Part shown: piece after piece, positions 52,305 to 62,089 of the stretch
Layout of the letters: each line of letters begins with the position of its first letter
Numbering within the stretch: position 1 is the first letter of the stretch
Source: Gramella sp. KN1008
GTDB taxonomy: Bacteria > Bacteroidota > Bacteroidia > Flavobacteriales > Flavobacteriaceae
Reading direction: 5' to 3'
Assembly (NCBI RefSeq): GCF_004332155.1
Contig: NZ_SJDV01000002.1
Coordinates: 1-64,000, forward strand
Length of the DNA stretch: 64,000 nt
Made by a program: the position numbers and the translations under genes
Notes under the pieces: generated by a model
Database searches by the model: none
What the model saw: the letters and a program-made list of their open reading frames with translations, nothing else
What the model was told of the DNA's origin: nothing

Positions 52305-53060
52305 TTATAATTCCTTGATCTTTATATCGCGAAACCATACTTTATTGCCATGGTCCTGGAGGGTTATATGGCCGGAACGGCTGCTGCCAAAACCTTCCCA
52401 GTTCTTAAACTTGGAGTTGTTGACCATCTCTTCCCATTTTTCACCGTGCAAGGGGAATTCCACGATCCTGGTGCCATTTAGTTCAACCCAGCCAATATTC
52501 TCTTCATGATCTATATGGATAACTTCCTTGTTCCATTCTCCGGCAGGTTTGGTCACATCTTCACTGGGCTCTACCATATCATAGAGCGCACCTGCAGTTC
52601 TGTTCAGGCCGTTGTTGGCATCCGGATGTTTCTCATTATCGAGTATTTGTATCTCGGGGCCGGTTAAATAAGGTTCACTATATTTCTCATCTTCCTGTAC
52701 GGCCCACATGATTCCGGAATTTCCTCCTTCCGAAATTTTCCATTCTATGGATAATTCAAAATTGGTGAATTCTTCTTCGGTAATCAGGTTTTCATTGCCT
52801 TCTACTTCGTCAGAAGGAATAAAAACTATTGCACCGTCTTCTACTTTCCACTGGCTGGATATTTCTTCTTTATTATAGGCTTTCCATCCCTCCAGGTTCT
52901 CCCCGTTGAAGAGTTCCCGCCATTCGTCCTGTTCTTTTACTTCTTGCTCACTCATTTCTTCCGTATTATTAGCAGCGGTTTCTTCAGATTCTTTTTTCTC
53001 ATTCTTACATGCTGTTAATGCAAGTAGGAAAAAACTTAATATTAAGAGTGGTTTTTTCAT
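52305..53060 (-). CDS. DUF1080 (3-keto-disaccharide hydrolase-like) lipoprotein
   Basis: 251 residues with lipobox LALTAC. Concanavalin-like domain (about 45-250): WRELFNGENLEGWKAYNKEEIS, FELSIEWKISEGGNSGIMW, and GHITLQDHGNKVWFRDIKIKEL are hallmark DUF1080 motifs. Family members split 3-keto-glycosides. It is the last gene of the minus-strand five-gene set (2-base gap from the isomerase). Confidence 0.88.
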   Translation of the reverse strand: MKKPLLILSFFLLALTACKNEKKESEETAANNTEEMSEQEVKEQDEWRELFNGENLEGWKAYNKEEISSQWKVEDGAIVFIPSDEVEGNENLITEEEFTNFELSIEWKISEGGNSGIMWAVQEDEKYSEPYLTGPEIQILDNEKHPDANNGLNRTAGALYDMVEPSEDVTKPAGEWNKEVIHIDHEENIGWVELNGTRIVEFPLHGEKWEEMVNNSKFKNWEGFGSSRSGHITLQDHGNKVWFRDIKIKEL

Positions 53061-53062
53061 TA

Positions 53063-54124
53063 CTAATCGTTTTTAAGTCCTAGTATACGTTTTAATTTAT
53101 TTTCGTCTATTTCAGATCCTGAAAAATCATCGAATCTTTTCTGGGTAGCTTCTATTATATGCTTCTGAATGAATGGTGCTCCCTCACGGGCTCCCTGTTC
53201 GGGTGATTTAATGCAACATTCCCATTCCAGAACAGCCCATACATCACATCCATATTCTGTTAGTTTAGAGAATATGGTTTTAAAATCTACCTGACCGTCA
53301 CCAGGATGGCGGTATCTTCCGGCTCTGTCACGCCAGTCTCCATAGCCTCCAAACATTCCCTTTTTCCCTGTAGGATTGAATTCGGCATCTTTTACATGGA
53401 ACATTTTTATATAGTCGTGATAATGATCTATATATTCAATATAATCCAGTTGCTGCAGAATAAAATGACTGGGGTCATAAAGGATTTTTACCCGCTTATG
53501 ATGATGTGTAGCGTCAAGAAATCTTTCAAAGGTCACACCGTCGTGAAGATCTTCTCCTGGATGTATCTCATAACAAACATCCACACCCTGCTCATCAAAT
53601 TCGTTAAGGATTGGCATCCAGCGTTTGGCCAGCTCAGCAAACCCCATTTCAAGCAAACCTTCAGGTCTTTGAGGCCATGGGTGAGCGGTATGCCATAAAA
53701 GGGCGCCACTAAATGTTCCATGAACGTCCAGATCAAGGTTTCTACTTGCTTTTGCGGCATCCATAAGTTGATCTACAGCCCATTTTGTACGCTCTTTTGG
53801 ATTGTTCTTATACTCATCTGGAGCGAAATTATCAAACATGATATCATAGGCAGGATGCACCGCCACAAGCTGTCCCTGAAGGTGGGTACTCAGTTCGGTT
53901 ATCTCTAATCCATAAGATTCAACTTTTCCCTTTAATTCATCGCAATAGGTCTTGCTTTCCGCAGCTTTTTTAAGGTCTATTAGCCTGGTTTCCCAGGTAG
54001 GGATCTGTATTCCCTTATATCCTAAAGATGAAGCCCATTTACACATTCCTTCCAGTGAATTGAAAGGCTCTTTGTCATCCATGAACTGGGCTAAAAAAAC
54101 TGCCGGTCCTTTAATAGTCTTCAT
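53063..54124 (-). CDS. sugar phosphate isomerase/epimerase-like TIM-barrel protein
   Basis: 353 residues of xylose-isomerase-like fold, cytosolic (no signal). Metal and substrate residues are visible as CYEIHPGEDLHDG, ILYDPSHF, MFHVKDAEF and AVLEWECC. It may isomerise or epimerise keto-sugars from the GMC/DUF1080 route (context-based). Cotranscribed, 16 bases after the Gfo/Idh gene. Confidence 0.85.
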   Translation of the reverse strand: MKTIKGPAVFLAQFMDDKEPFNSLEGMCKWASSLGYKGIQIPTWETRLIDLKKAAESKTYCDELKGKVESYGLEITELSTHLQGQLVAVHPAYDIMFDNFAPDEYKNNPKERTKWAVDQLMDAAKASRNLDLDVHGTFSGALLWHTAHPWPQRPEGLLEMGFAELAKRWMPILNEFDEQGVDVCYEIHPGEDLHDGVTFERFLDATHHHKRVKILYDPSHFILQQLDYIEYIDHYHDYIKMFHVKDAEFNPTGKKGMFGGYGDWRDRAGRYRHPGDGQVDFKTIFSKLTEYGCDVWAVLEWECCIKSPEQGAREGAPFIQKHIIEATQKRFDDFSGSEIDENKLKRILGLKND

Positions 54125-54140
54125 AATTCATTTTTTTGGT

Positions 54141-55277
54141 TTAGTCTTGCATTTTCACCCATATATTTCCTGCTTTATGGGAGGCTACCGTTTTTTCAAT
54201 AAAGTTCATTCCTCTTAATCCATCTTTTAACCGAGGATAGGCACCTTCAAATTTTGAATTCTCCTTTATAGCCTGGGCGATACCATAGTATATATTGCCC
54301 ATTGAATCAAAAATCCCTTCAGGATGCCCAGGAGGTAGTTTGGTACCCTCAAGCGAGAATTCACTGTTGTATGCGTGACCGGGTTTAAGTACTTGTAAAG
54401 CCTGATCCTCTTTCATGAGGTACAGGTAATTGGGATTTTCCTGTTCCCATTTGAGACCGCCTTTATCACCATAGACTTTTACGGTGAAGTTATTTTCTTC
54501 GCCTGTGGCTATCTGGCTAGCTCTAAGAACTCCTTTGATTTTATCTGAAAATCGTAACAATACGGTGCCGTCAATATCCATGGGGTTATCTTCATAGAGA
54601 TAATTTAGGTCTGCGAGGATCTCACTTATCTCCATGCCCGTAACATATTCAGCCATATTGAACGCATGGGTTCCAATATCCCCAATGCAGCAACTGATGC
54701 CTGATTTCTCAGGATCCAGTCTCCAGGTTGCCGCCCGCTTTTCCTTATCATGTATAAGCGGATTGATCCATCCCTGGTAATACTGCACATCCACCTTCTG
54801 AACCTTTCCTATTTCACCATTATCGATCATCGTCTTCATTTGCCTTACCATAGGGTAACCTGTATAGGTATAGGTAACCGCAAAGACCGTATTTTGCTTT
54901 TTCTGAAGTTCATCGAGCACTTTGGCTTCTTCATAGGTAGTGGTAAGCGGTTTTTCACATATTACATTATAACCGTTTTCCAATAATTGTTTCGCCATGG
55001 GAAAGTGAAGAAAATTTGGTGTGAGAACTGACACTACCTTCATCTTTTCTTCCTTGGGTAAGGAAGCTTCTTTTTCCATGAGTTCATCCAGATTCTTATA
55101 TATCCTGGACTGGTCAAGTTGTAGTTTTTCACCAAATTTCAGGCTTTTTGAGTGTTCAATATCAAAAACACCTCCAACGATCTCATACTGGTCAAACATA
55201 TTCGCAGCAACTCTGTGAAGTATCCCGATCAATGAATCTTCGCCACCTCCTAGAATGCCGAGTTTTATCTTACTCAT
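54141..55277 (-). CDS. Gfo/Idh/MocA-family oxidoreductase
   Basis: 378 residues. Rossmann start KIKLGILGGGEDSLIG (glycine-rich), CEKPLTTTYEEAKVLDE with the family Lys near 94, and an alpha/beta C-terminal domain. It oxidises or reduces sugar hydroxyls at C3, or handles keto-sugars, with NAD(P). Central gene of the keto-glycoside set. Confidence 0.9.
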   Translation of the reverse strand: MSKIKLGILGGGEDSLIGILHRVAANMFDQYEIVGGVFDIEHSKSLKFGEKLQLDQSRIYKNLDELMEKEASLPKEEKMKVVSVLTPNFLHFPMAKQLLENGYNVICEKPLTTTYEEAKVLDELQKKQNTVFAVTYTYTGYPMVRQMKTMIDNGEIGKVQKVDVQYYQGWINPLIHDKEKRAATWRLDPEKSGISCCIGDIGTHAFNMAEYVTGMEISEILADLNYLYEDNPMDIDGTVLLRFSDKIKGVLRASQIATGEENNFTVKVYGDKGGLKWEQENPNYLYLMKEDQALQVLKPGHAYNSEFSLEGTKLPPGHPEGIFDSMGNIYYGIAQAIKENSKFEGAYPRLKDGLRGMNFIEKTVASHKAGNIWVKMQD

Positions 55278-55292
55278 ATATAAAGTTGGTTT

Positions 55293-56531
55293 TTATATTT
55301 CAATATCTTTTTTATCAATCTTTTCATTTCTGAAGAATATAGAGAAAAGAAGCATCACCACAAAGGCAAAAGCCGATGGATATAGCCAGATGGTTTGCCA
55401 ATCGTGCATTTTCTCTCCTGTCAGATAGGCGTTGGTGATAAGTCCGGCCACATAAAAACCGATAAGCATCCCCACACCATATGTAGCAAGCGTTATAAGC
55501 CCTTGTGCTGAACTTTTGTATTTGTCGCCTGCCTTAAAATCTGTATAGATCTGACCTGAGACAAAAAAGAAGTCATAGCAGATACCGTGCAGGGCAATCC
55601 CTGTAATTAGCATAAAGATAAGTTCTCCGGTATCACCATAAGCAAATAGAAGATACCTTAGGATCCAGGCCAGCATCCCTGCAATTATCGTCATTTTGAA
55701 TCCAAATCTTTTAAAGAAAAAGGGGAGCAATAACATAAAGAGTACTTCAGAAACCTGCCCAATGGTCATTAAACCAGTTGGATTTTCAACACCGATCTCT
55801 GAAAGGAAAGGATTGGTATTCTGATAATAAAAGGCCAGAGGTATACATATAAGGACGGAAGCTGCAAAGAACATGAGGAAATTCTTGTCTTTAAGAAGCC
55901 CGAGTGCATCAAGGCCAAGAGTTTCAACAATACTAACCTTTTTGGATTTGTCGGTAGAAGGAGGTGTTTTAGGAAGCGTAAAGCTGAACAGACCAAGAAA
56001 GGCCGAAGCGATACTCACCATCAAAAATGTATATTTCAACATTCCTTCTTCACGTGCTGCGGGTGCATCCCAGAAGAACACATAGCTTATTACCAGTCCG
56101 GCTACGATCCATCCAATGGTCCCGAATACCCTGATATATGAAAATTCCTTTGCAGGATCTGTCATTTGATTAAAGCTTACTGAATTCACCAGCGCGAGGG
56201 TTGGCATATAGGCGATCATATAGCCGAGTACTAAAGGATAGAATTCAGCAAAATCTGTACTCGCATACATCATGTAAAGTAGAATGGCTCCAAGAATATG
56301 AAGGAAACCAAGTATCCTTTCAGCGTTAAAGAAACGGTCGGCAATAAGACCTATAATAAAAGGGGCAATAATTGCTCCCCAGGACTGGGTTGAGAATGCC
56401 GTGGATATTTGTACATCGGTTGCATTTAGATTATATCCCAGAAATGTTCCAAGGGTTACAAACCAACCACCCCAGATAAAGAATTCAAGAAACATCATCA
56501 GGGAAAGTTGAAATCTAACAAGTTTAGTCAT
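55293..56531 (-). CDS. MFS transporter, nucleoside/sugar permease (NupG-like)
   Basis: 412 residues, about 12 helices. LMMFLEFFIWGGWFVTLGTFL near the N-terminus and APFIIGLIADRFF are typical of the NHS/NupG branch. In such operons it probably imports keto-sugars or related glycosides. Cotranscribed with the Gfo/Idh gene (15-base gap). Confidence 0.88.
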   Translation of the reverse strand: MTKLVRFQLSLMMFLEFFIWGGWFVTLGTFLGYNLNATDVQISTAFSTQSWGAIIAPFIIGLIADRFFNAERILGFLHILGAILLYMMYASTDFAEFYPLVLGYMIAYMPTLALVNSVSFNQMTDPAKEFSYIRVFGTIGWIVAGLVISYVFFWDAPAAREEGMLKYTFLMVSIASAFLGLFSFTLPKTPPSTDKSKKVSIVETLGLDALGLLKDKNFLMFFAASVLICIPLAFYYQNTNPFLSEIGVENPTGLMTIGQVSEVLFMLLLPFFFKRFGFKMTIIAGMLAWILRYLLFAYGDTGELIFMLITGIALHGICYDFFFVSGQIYTDFKAGDKYKSSAQGLITLATYGVGMLIGFYVAGLITNAYLTGEKMHDWQTIWLYPSAFAFVVMLLFSIFFRNEKIDKKDIEI

Positions 56532-56552
56532 GGTATTTGATTGGTTACAGGT

Positions 56553-57554
56553 TTATAGTTGTTTTCCGGTTGTTATAAGTAATTCTTTAGTCGCAATAAT
56601 GCCTTCCTGGGCTGAGATACTGTCTCCTTCAAATTCGATTCCTATATACCCGTTATATCCAGCATCTTTAATGATTTGAAGCATCTTCTTATAATCTATT
56701 AATTCTTCATCCCCATTTTCGTCAAAAGAATATGACTTGGCACTAACGGCCTTGGCATAAGGCATCATTTTTTCAACACCCTCATATCGGGGATACTCCT
56801 CTATACATTCAGCATCCCATTGTTCGCCATCTTTTCTTTTAAGACAGAAATTACCAAAATCGGGGAGTGTTCCACAATTTTCCATATCCACCATTTCCAT
56901 CACCTCAACAAGGAGATCGGCATCTGAAGAGAGGTAACCATGATTCTCAACCAGCACGTTCACATTTTTATCGGCAGCATATTCTGAAAGTTTAGAGAGG
57001 GCATCGGCTGAAGCATTTTTCCATTCTTCCCGGTCCTTGGTGCCAAAAAGGTTTACACGCACGGAATGACATCCAAGAAAACTGGCTGCATCTACCCATT
57101 TTTTATGATTTTCCACGGCTTTATTCCGGGCAACCGAGTCGGTCACGGCAAGATCTCCTTCACCATCAATCATAAGAAGAAGATTCTGGACTCCAAACTC
57201 CTCACTTTTAGCTTTCAGGCTATCCAGTACCAGTTGCATTTCTGCTTGCGGATCTTCAGCCTCATTAATTCGGGTTGCATAGAAACCGGTAACATATTCT
57301 ATACCTTCAAATCCCATTTCATTGGCCTTTTCAGCAAAATCCATAGGATCCAGTTCACCGCTGAAGATGGACTTGTTAAGGGACCACTGTGCCAGTGATA
57401 TTTTAAAGAAAAGAGAATCGGTTTTTGCGTTTACAGTCTCTGTTGAAGAGTTTTCTTTAGTGTTTTCTGTCTTGTTCTTACAGGAAATAATACTGATGCT
57501 TAATAAAAGGCTGATAATCAGAAAACTTGGTAGTCTGAGTGTTTTCGAGGTCAT
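56553..57554 (-). CDS. exported sugar isomerase-like lipoprotein (TIM barrel)
   Basis: 333 residues. Lipobox SIISC (Cys25), then xylose-isomerase-like barrel: FEGIEYVTGFYA, LVENHGYLSSDADLLVEVM, YNGYIGIEFEGDSIS. Exported counterpart of the cytosolic protein at 53063-54124; members may act on 3-keto-glycosides by elimination or epimerisation outside the cytosol. First gene of the minus-strand set, divergent from the GMC gene. Confidence 0.85.
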   Translation of the reverse strand: MTSKTLRLPSFLIISLLLSISIISCKNKTENTKENSSTETVNAKTDSLFFKISLAQWSLNKSIFSGELDPMDFAEKANEMGFEGIEYVTGFYATRINEAEDPQAEMQLVLDSLKAKSEEFGVQNLLLMIDGEGDLAVTDSVARNKAVENHKKWVDAASFLGCHSVRVNLFGTKDREEWKNASADALSKLSEYAADKNVNVLVENHGYLSSDADLLVEVMEMVDMENCGTLPDFGNFCLKRKDGEQWDAECIEEYPRYEGVEKMMPYAKAVSAKSYSFDENGDEELIDYKKMLQIIKDAGYNGYIGIEFEGDSISAQEGIIATKELLITTGKQL

Positions 57555-57641
57555 TTTATATGTTGAAACTTAAGGATTAATTAAATCGAATTTTAAATGT
57601 AGGCTTTTTTTCAAAGATGTAAAATTATAAGCTTAAATTTA

Positions 57642-57649
57642 TATATTTG
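57642..57649 (+). promoter_or_regulatory. -7 promoter box TATATTTG of the GMC operon
   Basis: Perfect TAnnTTTG match 49 bases before the GTG start; -33 not clear. Confidence 0.45.
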
Positions 57650-57690
57650 ACAGGTTTCGAAATAAATTTTCACCGAAAAATCAAAAAATT

Positions 57691-59394
57691 GTGAGTAACA
57701 TTTATGAAAATGACAGCTATGATGCAATAGTTGTTGGTACTGGTATTAGTGGTGGCTGGGCGGCCAAGGAATTATGTGAAAAGGGTTTTAAGACCTTGGT
57801 TCTGGAAAGAGGAAGAATGGTGGAACATGTCAAGGACTATCCAACAATGAACGACGATCCTTGGGATTATAAATATAAGGGACAAATAACAAGCGAAGAA
57901 AAGAAAAGGCAGTTTAAACAGGCCCGAACGGGATATACCACTAGTGCTCCAAGTAAGCACTGGTTCGTAGATGATATTAAACATCCATATAACGAGGTAA
58001 AGCGGTTTGACTGGATGCGTGGCTATCATGTTGGAGGAAGGTCTATTATGTGGGGCAGGCATAGCTACAGGTTGAGTGATCTGGATTTCGAAGCTAATAA
58101 AAAAGATGGGCATGGAGTTGACTGGCCCGTTCGTTATGAGGATATCGCCCCCTGGTATGATTATGTAGAATCATATATTGGGGTATGCGGTGAAAAGCTT
58201 GGATTAAGCCAATTGCCAGATGGTCAGTTTTTACCACCGATGGATCTTAACTGTGTTGAAGATCATTTTAGACAGAGTATAGCAGAGAACTTTGATGGCA
58301 GGGTGATGACCTCAGGTAGGGTTGCTCATATTACCGGTGATAAAAAATTCGAAGGCCGATCAAAATGTCAGTTCAGAAACCGCTGTATAAGAGGTTGTCC
58401 TTACGGAGCCTATTTTAGCAGTAATTCTTCCACACTTCCGGCTGCGAGCCGAACTGGGAATATGGATCTTAGACCTTATTCTATTGTTTCCCAGGTTCTA
58501 TATGATCCGGATACCAAAAGAGCTACAGGTGTAAAGGTCATCGATACCGAGACCAAGGAAGAATTTGAATATAAAGCAAATGTGATTTTCCTGTGTGCCT
58601 CAGCCATGGCTTCCACAAGTATTCTTATGCAGTCAAAAAGCGACCGATTCCCGGATGGAATGGGGAACGATAGTGGAGAGTTGGGACATAATATTATGGA
58701 CCATCACTTTAGAGTGGGTGCTTCAGGTAAATATGATGGCTTTGAAGATTCTTATTATAAGGGGCGGAAACCTAACGGGATCTACCTACCTCGTTTCCGT
58801 AATCTGAATGGACAGGACAAAGATGTAGATTTTGTGAGAGGTTATGGATACCAGGGAGGTGCGAGTCGTAATAATTGGCAAGATACCATCGCTGAGCTTG
58901 GTTATGGTAATGAGCTAAAGGAAGCAGTTAGTAAACCTGGAGGATGGACAATGGGGATTAATGCTTTTGGTGAATGTCTCCCATATCATGAGAATAAAAT
59001 GACGCTTGATTATGATAAACTTGATGATTGGGGATTACCAACTGTTACTTTCGACGCCGAATTTAAGGAGAATGAACTAAAAATGAGGAAAGATATGAAA
59101 GAACAAGCTGTTACCATGCTTGATAAAGCCGGCTTTAAGGACATAACTCCATACGATAGTCTCGGTGCTCCGGGGTTGGGAATCCATGAAATGGGTACGG
59201 CAAGAATGGGGCGTGATCCTAAAACCTCGGTGTTGAATGGAAATAACCAGATACATGCTGTTCCTAATGTGTATGTGACCGATGGAGCCTTTATGACCTC
59301 CTCCGGTTGCCAGAACCCATCACTTACTTATATGGCATTTACAGCAAGAGCGGTAGATCATGCCTCTAAGAACTTTAAAAAATCTAACGCGTAA
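57691..59394 (+). CDS. GMC oxidoreductase, likely glucoside 3-dehydrogenase catalytic subunit
   Basis: 567 residues from a GTG start. FAD motif VVGTGISGGWAAKEL (14-28), ERGRMVEHV, GGRSIMWGR. A Cys set C226/C232/C236 (SKCQFRNRCIRGCPYG) fits a small iron-sulfur cluster, as in glucoside 3-dehydrogenases. Active-site His in GIHEMGTARMG and Asn in SGCQNPSLTYM. No signal peptide of its own; the Tat-exported subunit may carry it across the membrane. It would oxidise a sugar C3 hydroxyl to a ketone. Confidence 0.88.
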   Translation: MSNIYENDSYDAIVVGTGISGGWAAKELCEKGFKTLVLERGRMVEHVKDYPTMNDDPWDYKYKGQITSEEKKRQFKQARTGYTTSAPSKHWFVDDIKHPYNEVKRFDWMRGYHVGGRSIMWGRHSYRLSDLDFEANKKDGHGVDWPVRYEDIAPWYDYVESYIGVCGEKLGLSQLPDGQFLPPMDLNCVEDHFRQSIAENFDGRVMTSGRVAHITGDKKFEGRSKCQFRNRCIRGCPYGAYFSSNSSTLPAASRTGNMDLRPYSIVSQVLYDPDTKRATGVKVIDTETKEEFEYKANVIFLCASAMASTSILMQSKSDRFPDGMGNDSGELGHNIMDHHFRVGASGKYDGFEDSYYKGRKPNGIYLPRFRNLNGQDKDVDFVRGYGYQGGASRNNWQDTIAELGYGNELKEAVSKPGGWTMGINAFGECLPYHENKMTLDYDKLDDWGLPTVTFDAEFKENELKMRKDMKEQAVTMLDKAGFKDITPYDSLGAPGLGIHEMGTARMGRDPKTSVLNGNNQIHAVPNVYVTDGAFMTSSGCQNPSLTYMAFTARAVDHASKNFKKSNA

Positions 59395-59404
59395 AAAAAG
59401 AATT

Positions 59405-60049
59405 ATGAACAGGAGACAGGCTTTAAGAAATATAGGATTTGGAGCAGGAATTTTAGTGGTTGGTCCATCAACCCTTAGTTTACTACAAAGCTGTAAAAAT
59501 GATCCGGATTATGACTGGCAACCGGTTTTTCTTAGTGCTTCTCACGGATTTGCACTTAAGAAGATAGTTGATATTATCATTCCTACTACCGAAACTCCGG
59601 GCGCAGGAGACCTTAATATTGCACAGTTCATAGACTCTTATATGAATGAAGTAGCAGGCGAACGCAGAAGAGAAGCATTCCTTGAATCGGCTGATGCTTT
59701 TTCCAGCGCTTTTAAAAATGAATATGAGAAAGCGCATGAAGAAGGAAATGATGAGGAATTCGAGAGTATCGTCAAAAAATACCTCAAAGCTTCACCAGCG
59801 GAGAAAGAAGAATATGTAAAGCGGAATACCGAAACACAGGATGCTCAGGATCCACAACCTGAAAGCGAGATTAATGCAGATGCGGGCGCTTACGCTTACC
59901 TGACTGCTGTTAGGGATATGGCTATATGGGCCTGGAAGAACAGTGAAGAAATAGGAGAAAATCATTTATGGTACGATCCTGTACCAGGAGAATATATTCC
60001 TTGCGGGCCAGTTGAAGAACTGGGGAATGGTAAGGCAATGTCGCTATAA
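59405..60049 (+). CDS. gluconate 2-dehydrogenase subunit 3-like Tat lipoprotein
   Basis: 214 residues from the ATG at 59405, the first start giving a Tat signal (MNRRQALRNIGFGAGILVV) with twin arginines and a lipobox ending LLQSC. The rest is helical: LKKIVDIIIPTTETPGAGDLNIAQFIDSYM is typical of family members. It is the hitchhiker subunit that exports and supports the GMC dehydrogenase, 10 bases downstream of its stop. Confidence 0.88.
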   Translation: MNRRQALRNIGFGAGILVVGPSTLSLLQSCKNDPDYDWQPVFLSASHGFALKKIVDIIIPTTETPGAGDLNIAQFIDSYMNEVAGERRREAFLESADAFSSAFKNEYEKAHEEGNDEEFESIVKKYLKASPAEKEEYVKRNTETQDAQDPQPESEINADAGAYAYLTAVRDMAIWAWKNSEEIGENHLWYDPVPGEYIPCGPVEELGNGKAMSL

Positions 60050-60072
60050 GCTCTAAAGTCCGGCATATCAAT

Positions 60073-60095
60073 AAAGTGCTATACACTTTTTAACA
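60073..60095. terminator. weak hairpin between convergent genes
   Basis: AAAGTG / CACTTT with a 5-base loop followed by TT, after the Tat-lipoprotein gene and before the convergent lipid kinase gene. Confidence 0.4.
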
Positions 60096-60133
60096 GGGGA
60101 AAGCCGAACCAGGTATTACTATGTTTGAATAAC

Positions 60134-61009
60134 CTAAGGAACCACAACTCTAAGTTTCTCAGGTAACATTTTGATTTCTATGTCGGTTTTCTTGCCTATA
60201 TATTCTCCGTCTATCTGAAAGGGAACAGGTTTCTCACATATAACTTTGGCACTGGTTGTTGGAATAATTTCTACAAAATCCGGATCCAGGTCGGTTTCGT
60301 TCCTAAGAGTTTTTAAGATCTCTGAAAAACTAAGTTTTTTGAATATGAGTATCTCGAAGACTCCGTCATTTGGTTCGCCTTCTGGATTCACATTTGCTCC
60401 TGTACCATATTTCTTGGCGTTCGCAAAGCCTAATAAGACTGCTGAAGCATCATTCTCATAATCATCGGCTTTTATCTTAAAATGAAACGGAAATTCGCTC
60501 TGTATCAGCGTTGGAATACTCTGTATGAGATATCCGAATTTACCGCGTATGGATGAGTTCTCATAGTTCTTTATCAGCTCGGCGTTTATACCAAGATCGC
60601 TCATATGAAGACAGATAAGTCCGTTGAGAGAGAGTATGTCCAGATCAAGATAATTGTCACCAAGAGCGATATCAATCTGCTCGGTCAGAGTTTCAGGGAG
60701 AGAAAGGTTAACCGCAAGTCCATTTGCCGAACCTACAGGAATGATCCCCATGCTTATTTCAGATTTATAAAGTACGTCTGCAACCAGGTTAATGGTCCCG
60801 TCTCCACCGGCCACAATAATCCGGTCAATATCATGTTGCTCCAGTAAGGCTATTAGCTTTTCCCTGTCATCTTCACCGGTTGTGGAATACAGATGAAATT
60901 TCTTATTCTCTTCTTGCAGCTTCTCTTCAACTTCTGAAATGATCCTACGTTTGTCCGTATTGCCCGCAATGGGGTTTACAACCAATAAAACTTCCTTAAA
61001 ATTTGTCAT
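60134..61009 (-). CDS. diacylglycerol/sphingoid kinase-family lipid kinase
   Basis: 291 residues. VVNPIAGNTDK (10-20), IIVAGGDGTINLVADVLY (GGDGT 68-72, nucleotide loop) and GIIPVGSANGLA (about 91-102) are the family motifs. It would phosphorylate diacylglycerol or another lipid with ATP. Divergent from the App1-like gene, and together they could make and remove phosphatidate. Confidence 0.92.
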   Translation of the reverse strand: MTNFKEVLLVVNPIAGNTDKRRIISEVEEKLQEENKKFHLYSTTGEDDREKLIALLEQHDIDRIIVAGGDGTINLVADVLYKSEISMGIIPVGSANGLAVNLSLPETLTEQIDIALGDNYLDLDILSLNGLICLHMSDLGINAELIKNYENSSIRGKFGYLIQSIPTLIQSEFPFHFKIKADDYENDASAVLLGFANAKKYGTGANVNPEGEPNDGVFEILIFKKLSFSEILKTLRNETDLDPDFVEIIPTTSAKVICEKPVPFQIDGEYIGKKTDIEIKMLPEKLRVVVP

Positions 61010-61076
61010 ATGTATGCATGAAAAGCCTAAAAATAACTATTTTGGAATGAAGGAATTTTAAAAAAAGGCCAATATT

Positions 61077-62042
61077 TTGAAACTCGATCTTAAGTTATAC
61101 AGAGGTTATGTGAATGGAGGGGAACTGGTTGTTTTTGGTCATTTATTCAAATCATGGGCTCCTGATAAGTACAGTATAGAAAAACGTGGTATTAAGCATG
61201 CCTATGCTATTCTGCATAAATTCCGCATTAAACCTCTCGAGAATTTTGAAGTGCGCCTGCAATTCAAGGACCTTGATGTTACTACAAAGACAATGGACGA
61301 TGGTTATTTCAGGTTCACGGTTCCATATGAAGCTGAACTCGAACCGGGATGGCATCAATATGAAGTGAGCTGCAAGATGTTCGATTTCGGGATGATCGAA
61401 AAAGGGGAGTTGTTAAAACCATATCCCAGTAAGTTTGGAATTATTTCAGATATAGATGATACTTTTCTAATTTCACACAGCAATAGTTTTTTTAAAAAGC
61501 TTTATGTGATGTTATCTAAAAACATCAATAAGCGAAAGGTGTTTGATGATGTGGTTAAACATTATCAGAAATTAAGTTCGGCGGGACAGGATAGCAATAA
61601 GGCTTCCAATTCCTTTTTTTATGTGTCAAGCAGTGAATGGAACCTATATGACTTTATTTCTGAATTCTCAGATCTTCATGATCTTCCCAAGGCAATAATA
61701 AAGCTAAAAAAGATCAAAACAGGTCTTACTGACTTTATAGGGTCGGGCAGAGGGAATCATGATCATAAGTTCATAAAAATAAAGGATATCATTTCTTTTT
61801 ACCCTCACCTTAAGTATGTATTGCTTGGAGACGATTCCCAGCATGATCCATACCTATATGAAAGGATATGTAAAACCTTTCCTTTGAATATCAAGGCAGT
61901 TTATATTAGGCAAACCAAATCTGCACAGAAAAAAAAGGTTCAAAAAGTAATGGAGAATATTGAAAGCATGAATATAAGCACCTGCTATTTTCGTAATAGT
62001 GAAAAGGCCATCGCTCATTCGGAAGAAGAGGATATAATATAA
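61077..62042 (+). CDS. App1/DUF2183-family phosphatidate phosphatase-like protein
   Basis: 321 residues from a TTG start. An N-terminal beta-sandwich (about 1-105), then a HAD-type phosphatase with the DxDxT motif GIISDIDDTF (D125, D127, T129), FYVSSSEWNLYDF and LLGDDSQHDPYLY. Members dephosphorylate phosphatidate. Ends at a terminator. Confidence 0.9.
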   Translation: MKLDLKLYRGYVNGGELVVFGHLFKSWAPDKYSIEKRGIKHAYAILHKFRIKPLENFEVRLQFKDLDVTTKTMDDGYFRFTVPYEAELEPGWHQYEVSCKMFDFGMIEKGELLKPYPSKFGIISDIDDTFLISHSNSFFKKLYVMLSKNINKRKVFDDVVKHYQKLSSAGQDSNKASNSFFYVSSSEWNLYDFISEFSDLHDLPKAIIKLKKIKTGLTDFIGSGRGNHDHKFIKIKDIISFYPHLKYVLLGDDSQHDPYLYERICKTFPLNIKAVYIRQTKSAQKKKVQKVMENIESMNISTCYFRNSEKAIAHSEEEDII

Positions 62043-62073
62043 AAAAAGCCCCGCGCTCAGGCAGGGCTTTTTA
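62043..62073. terminator. bidirectional terminator after the App1-like gene
   Basis: AAAAAGCCC / GGGCTTTTT with a 12-base loop containing further partial pairing; T runs on both sides serve both convergent genes. Confidence 0.8.
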
Positions 62074-62089
62074 TTACTCCGTAATTTTT

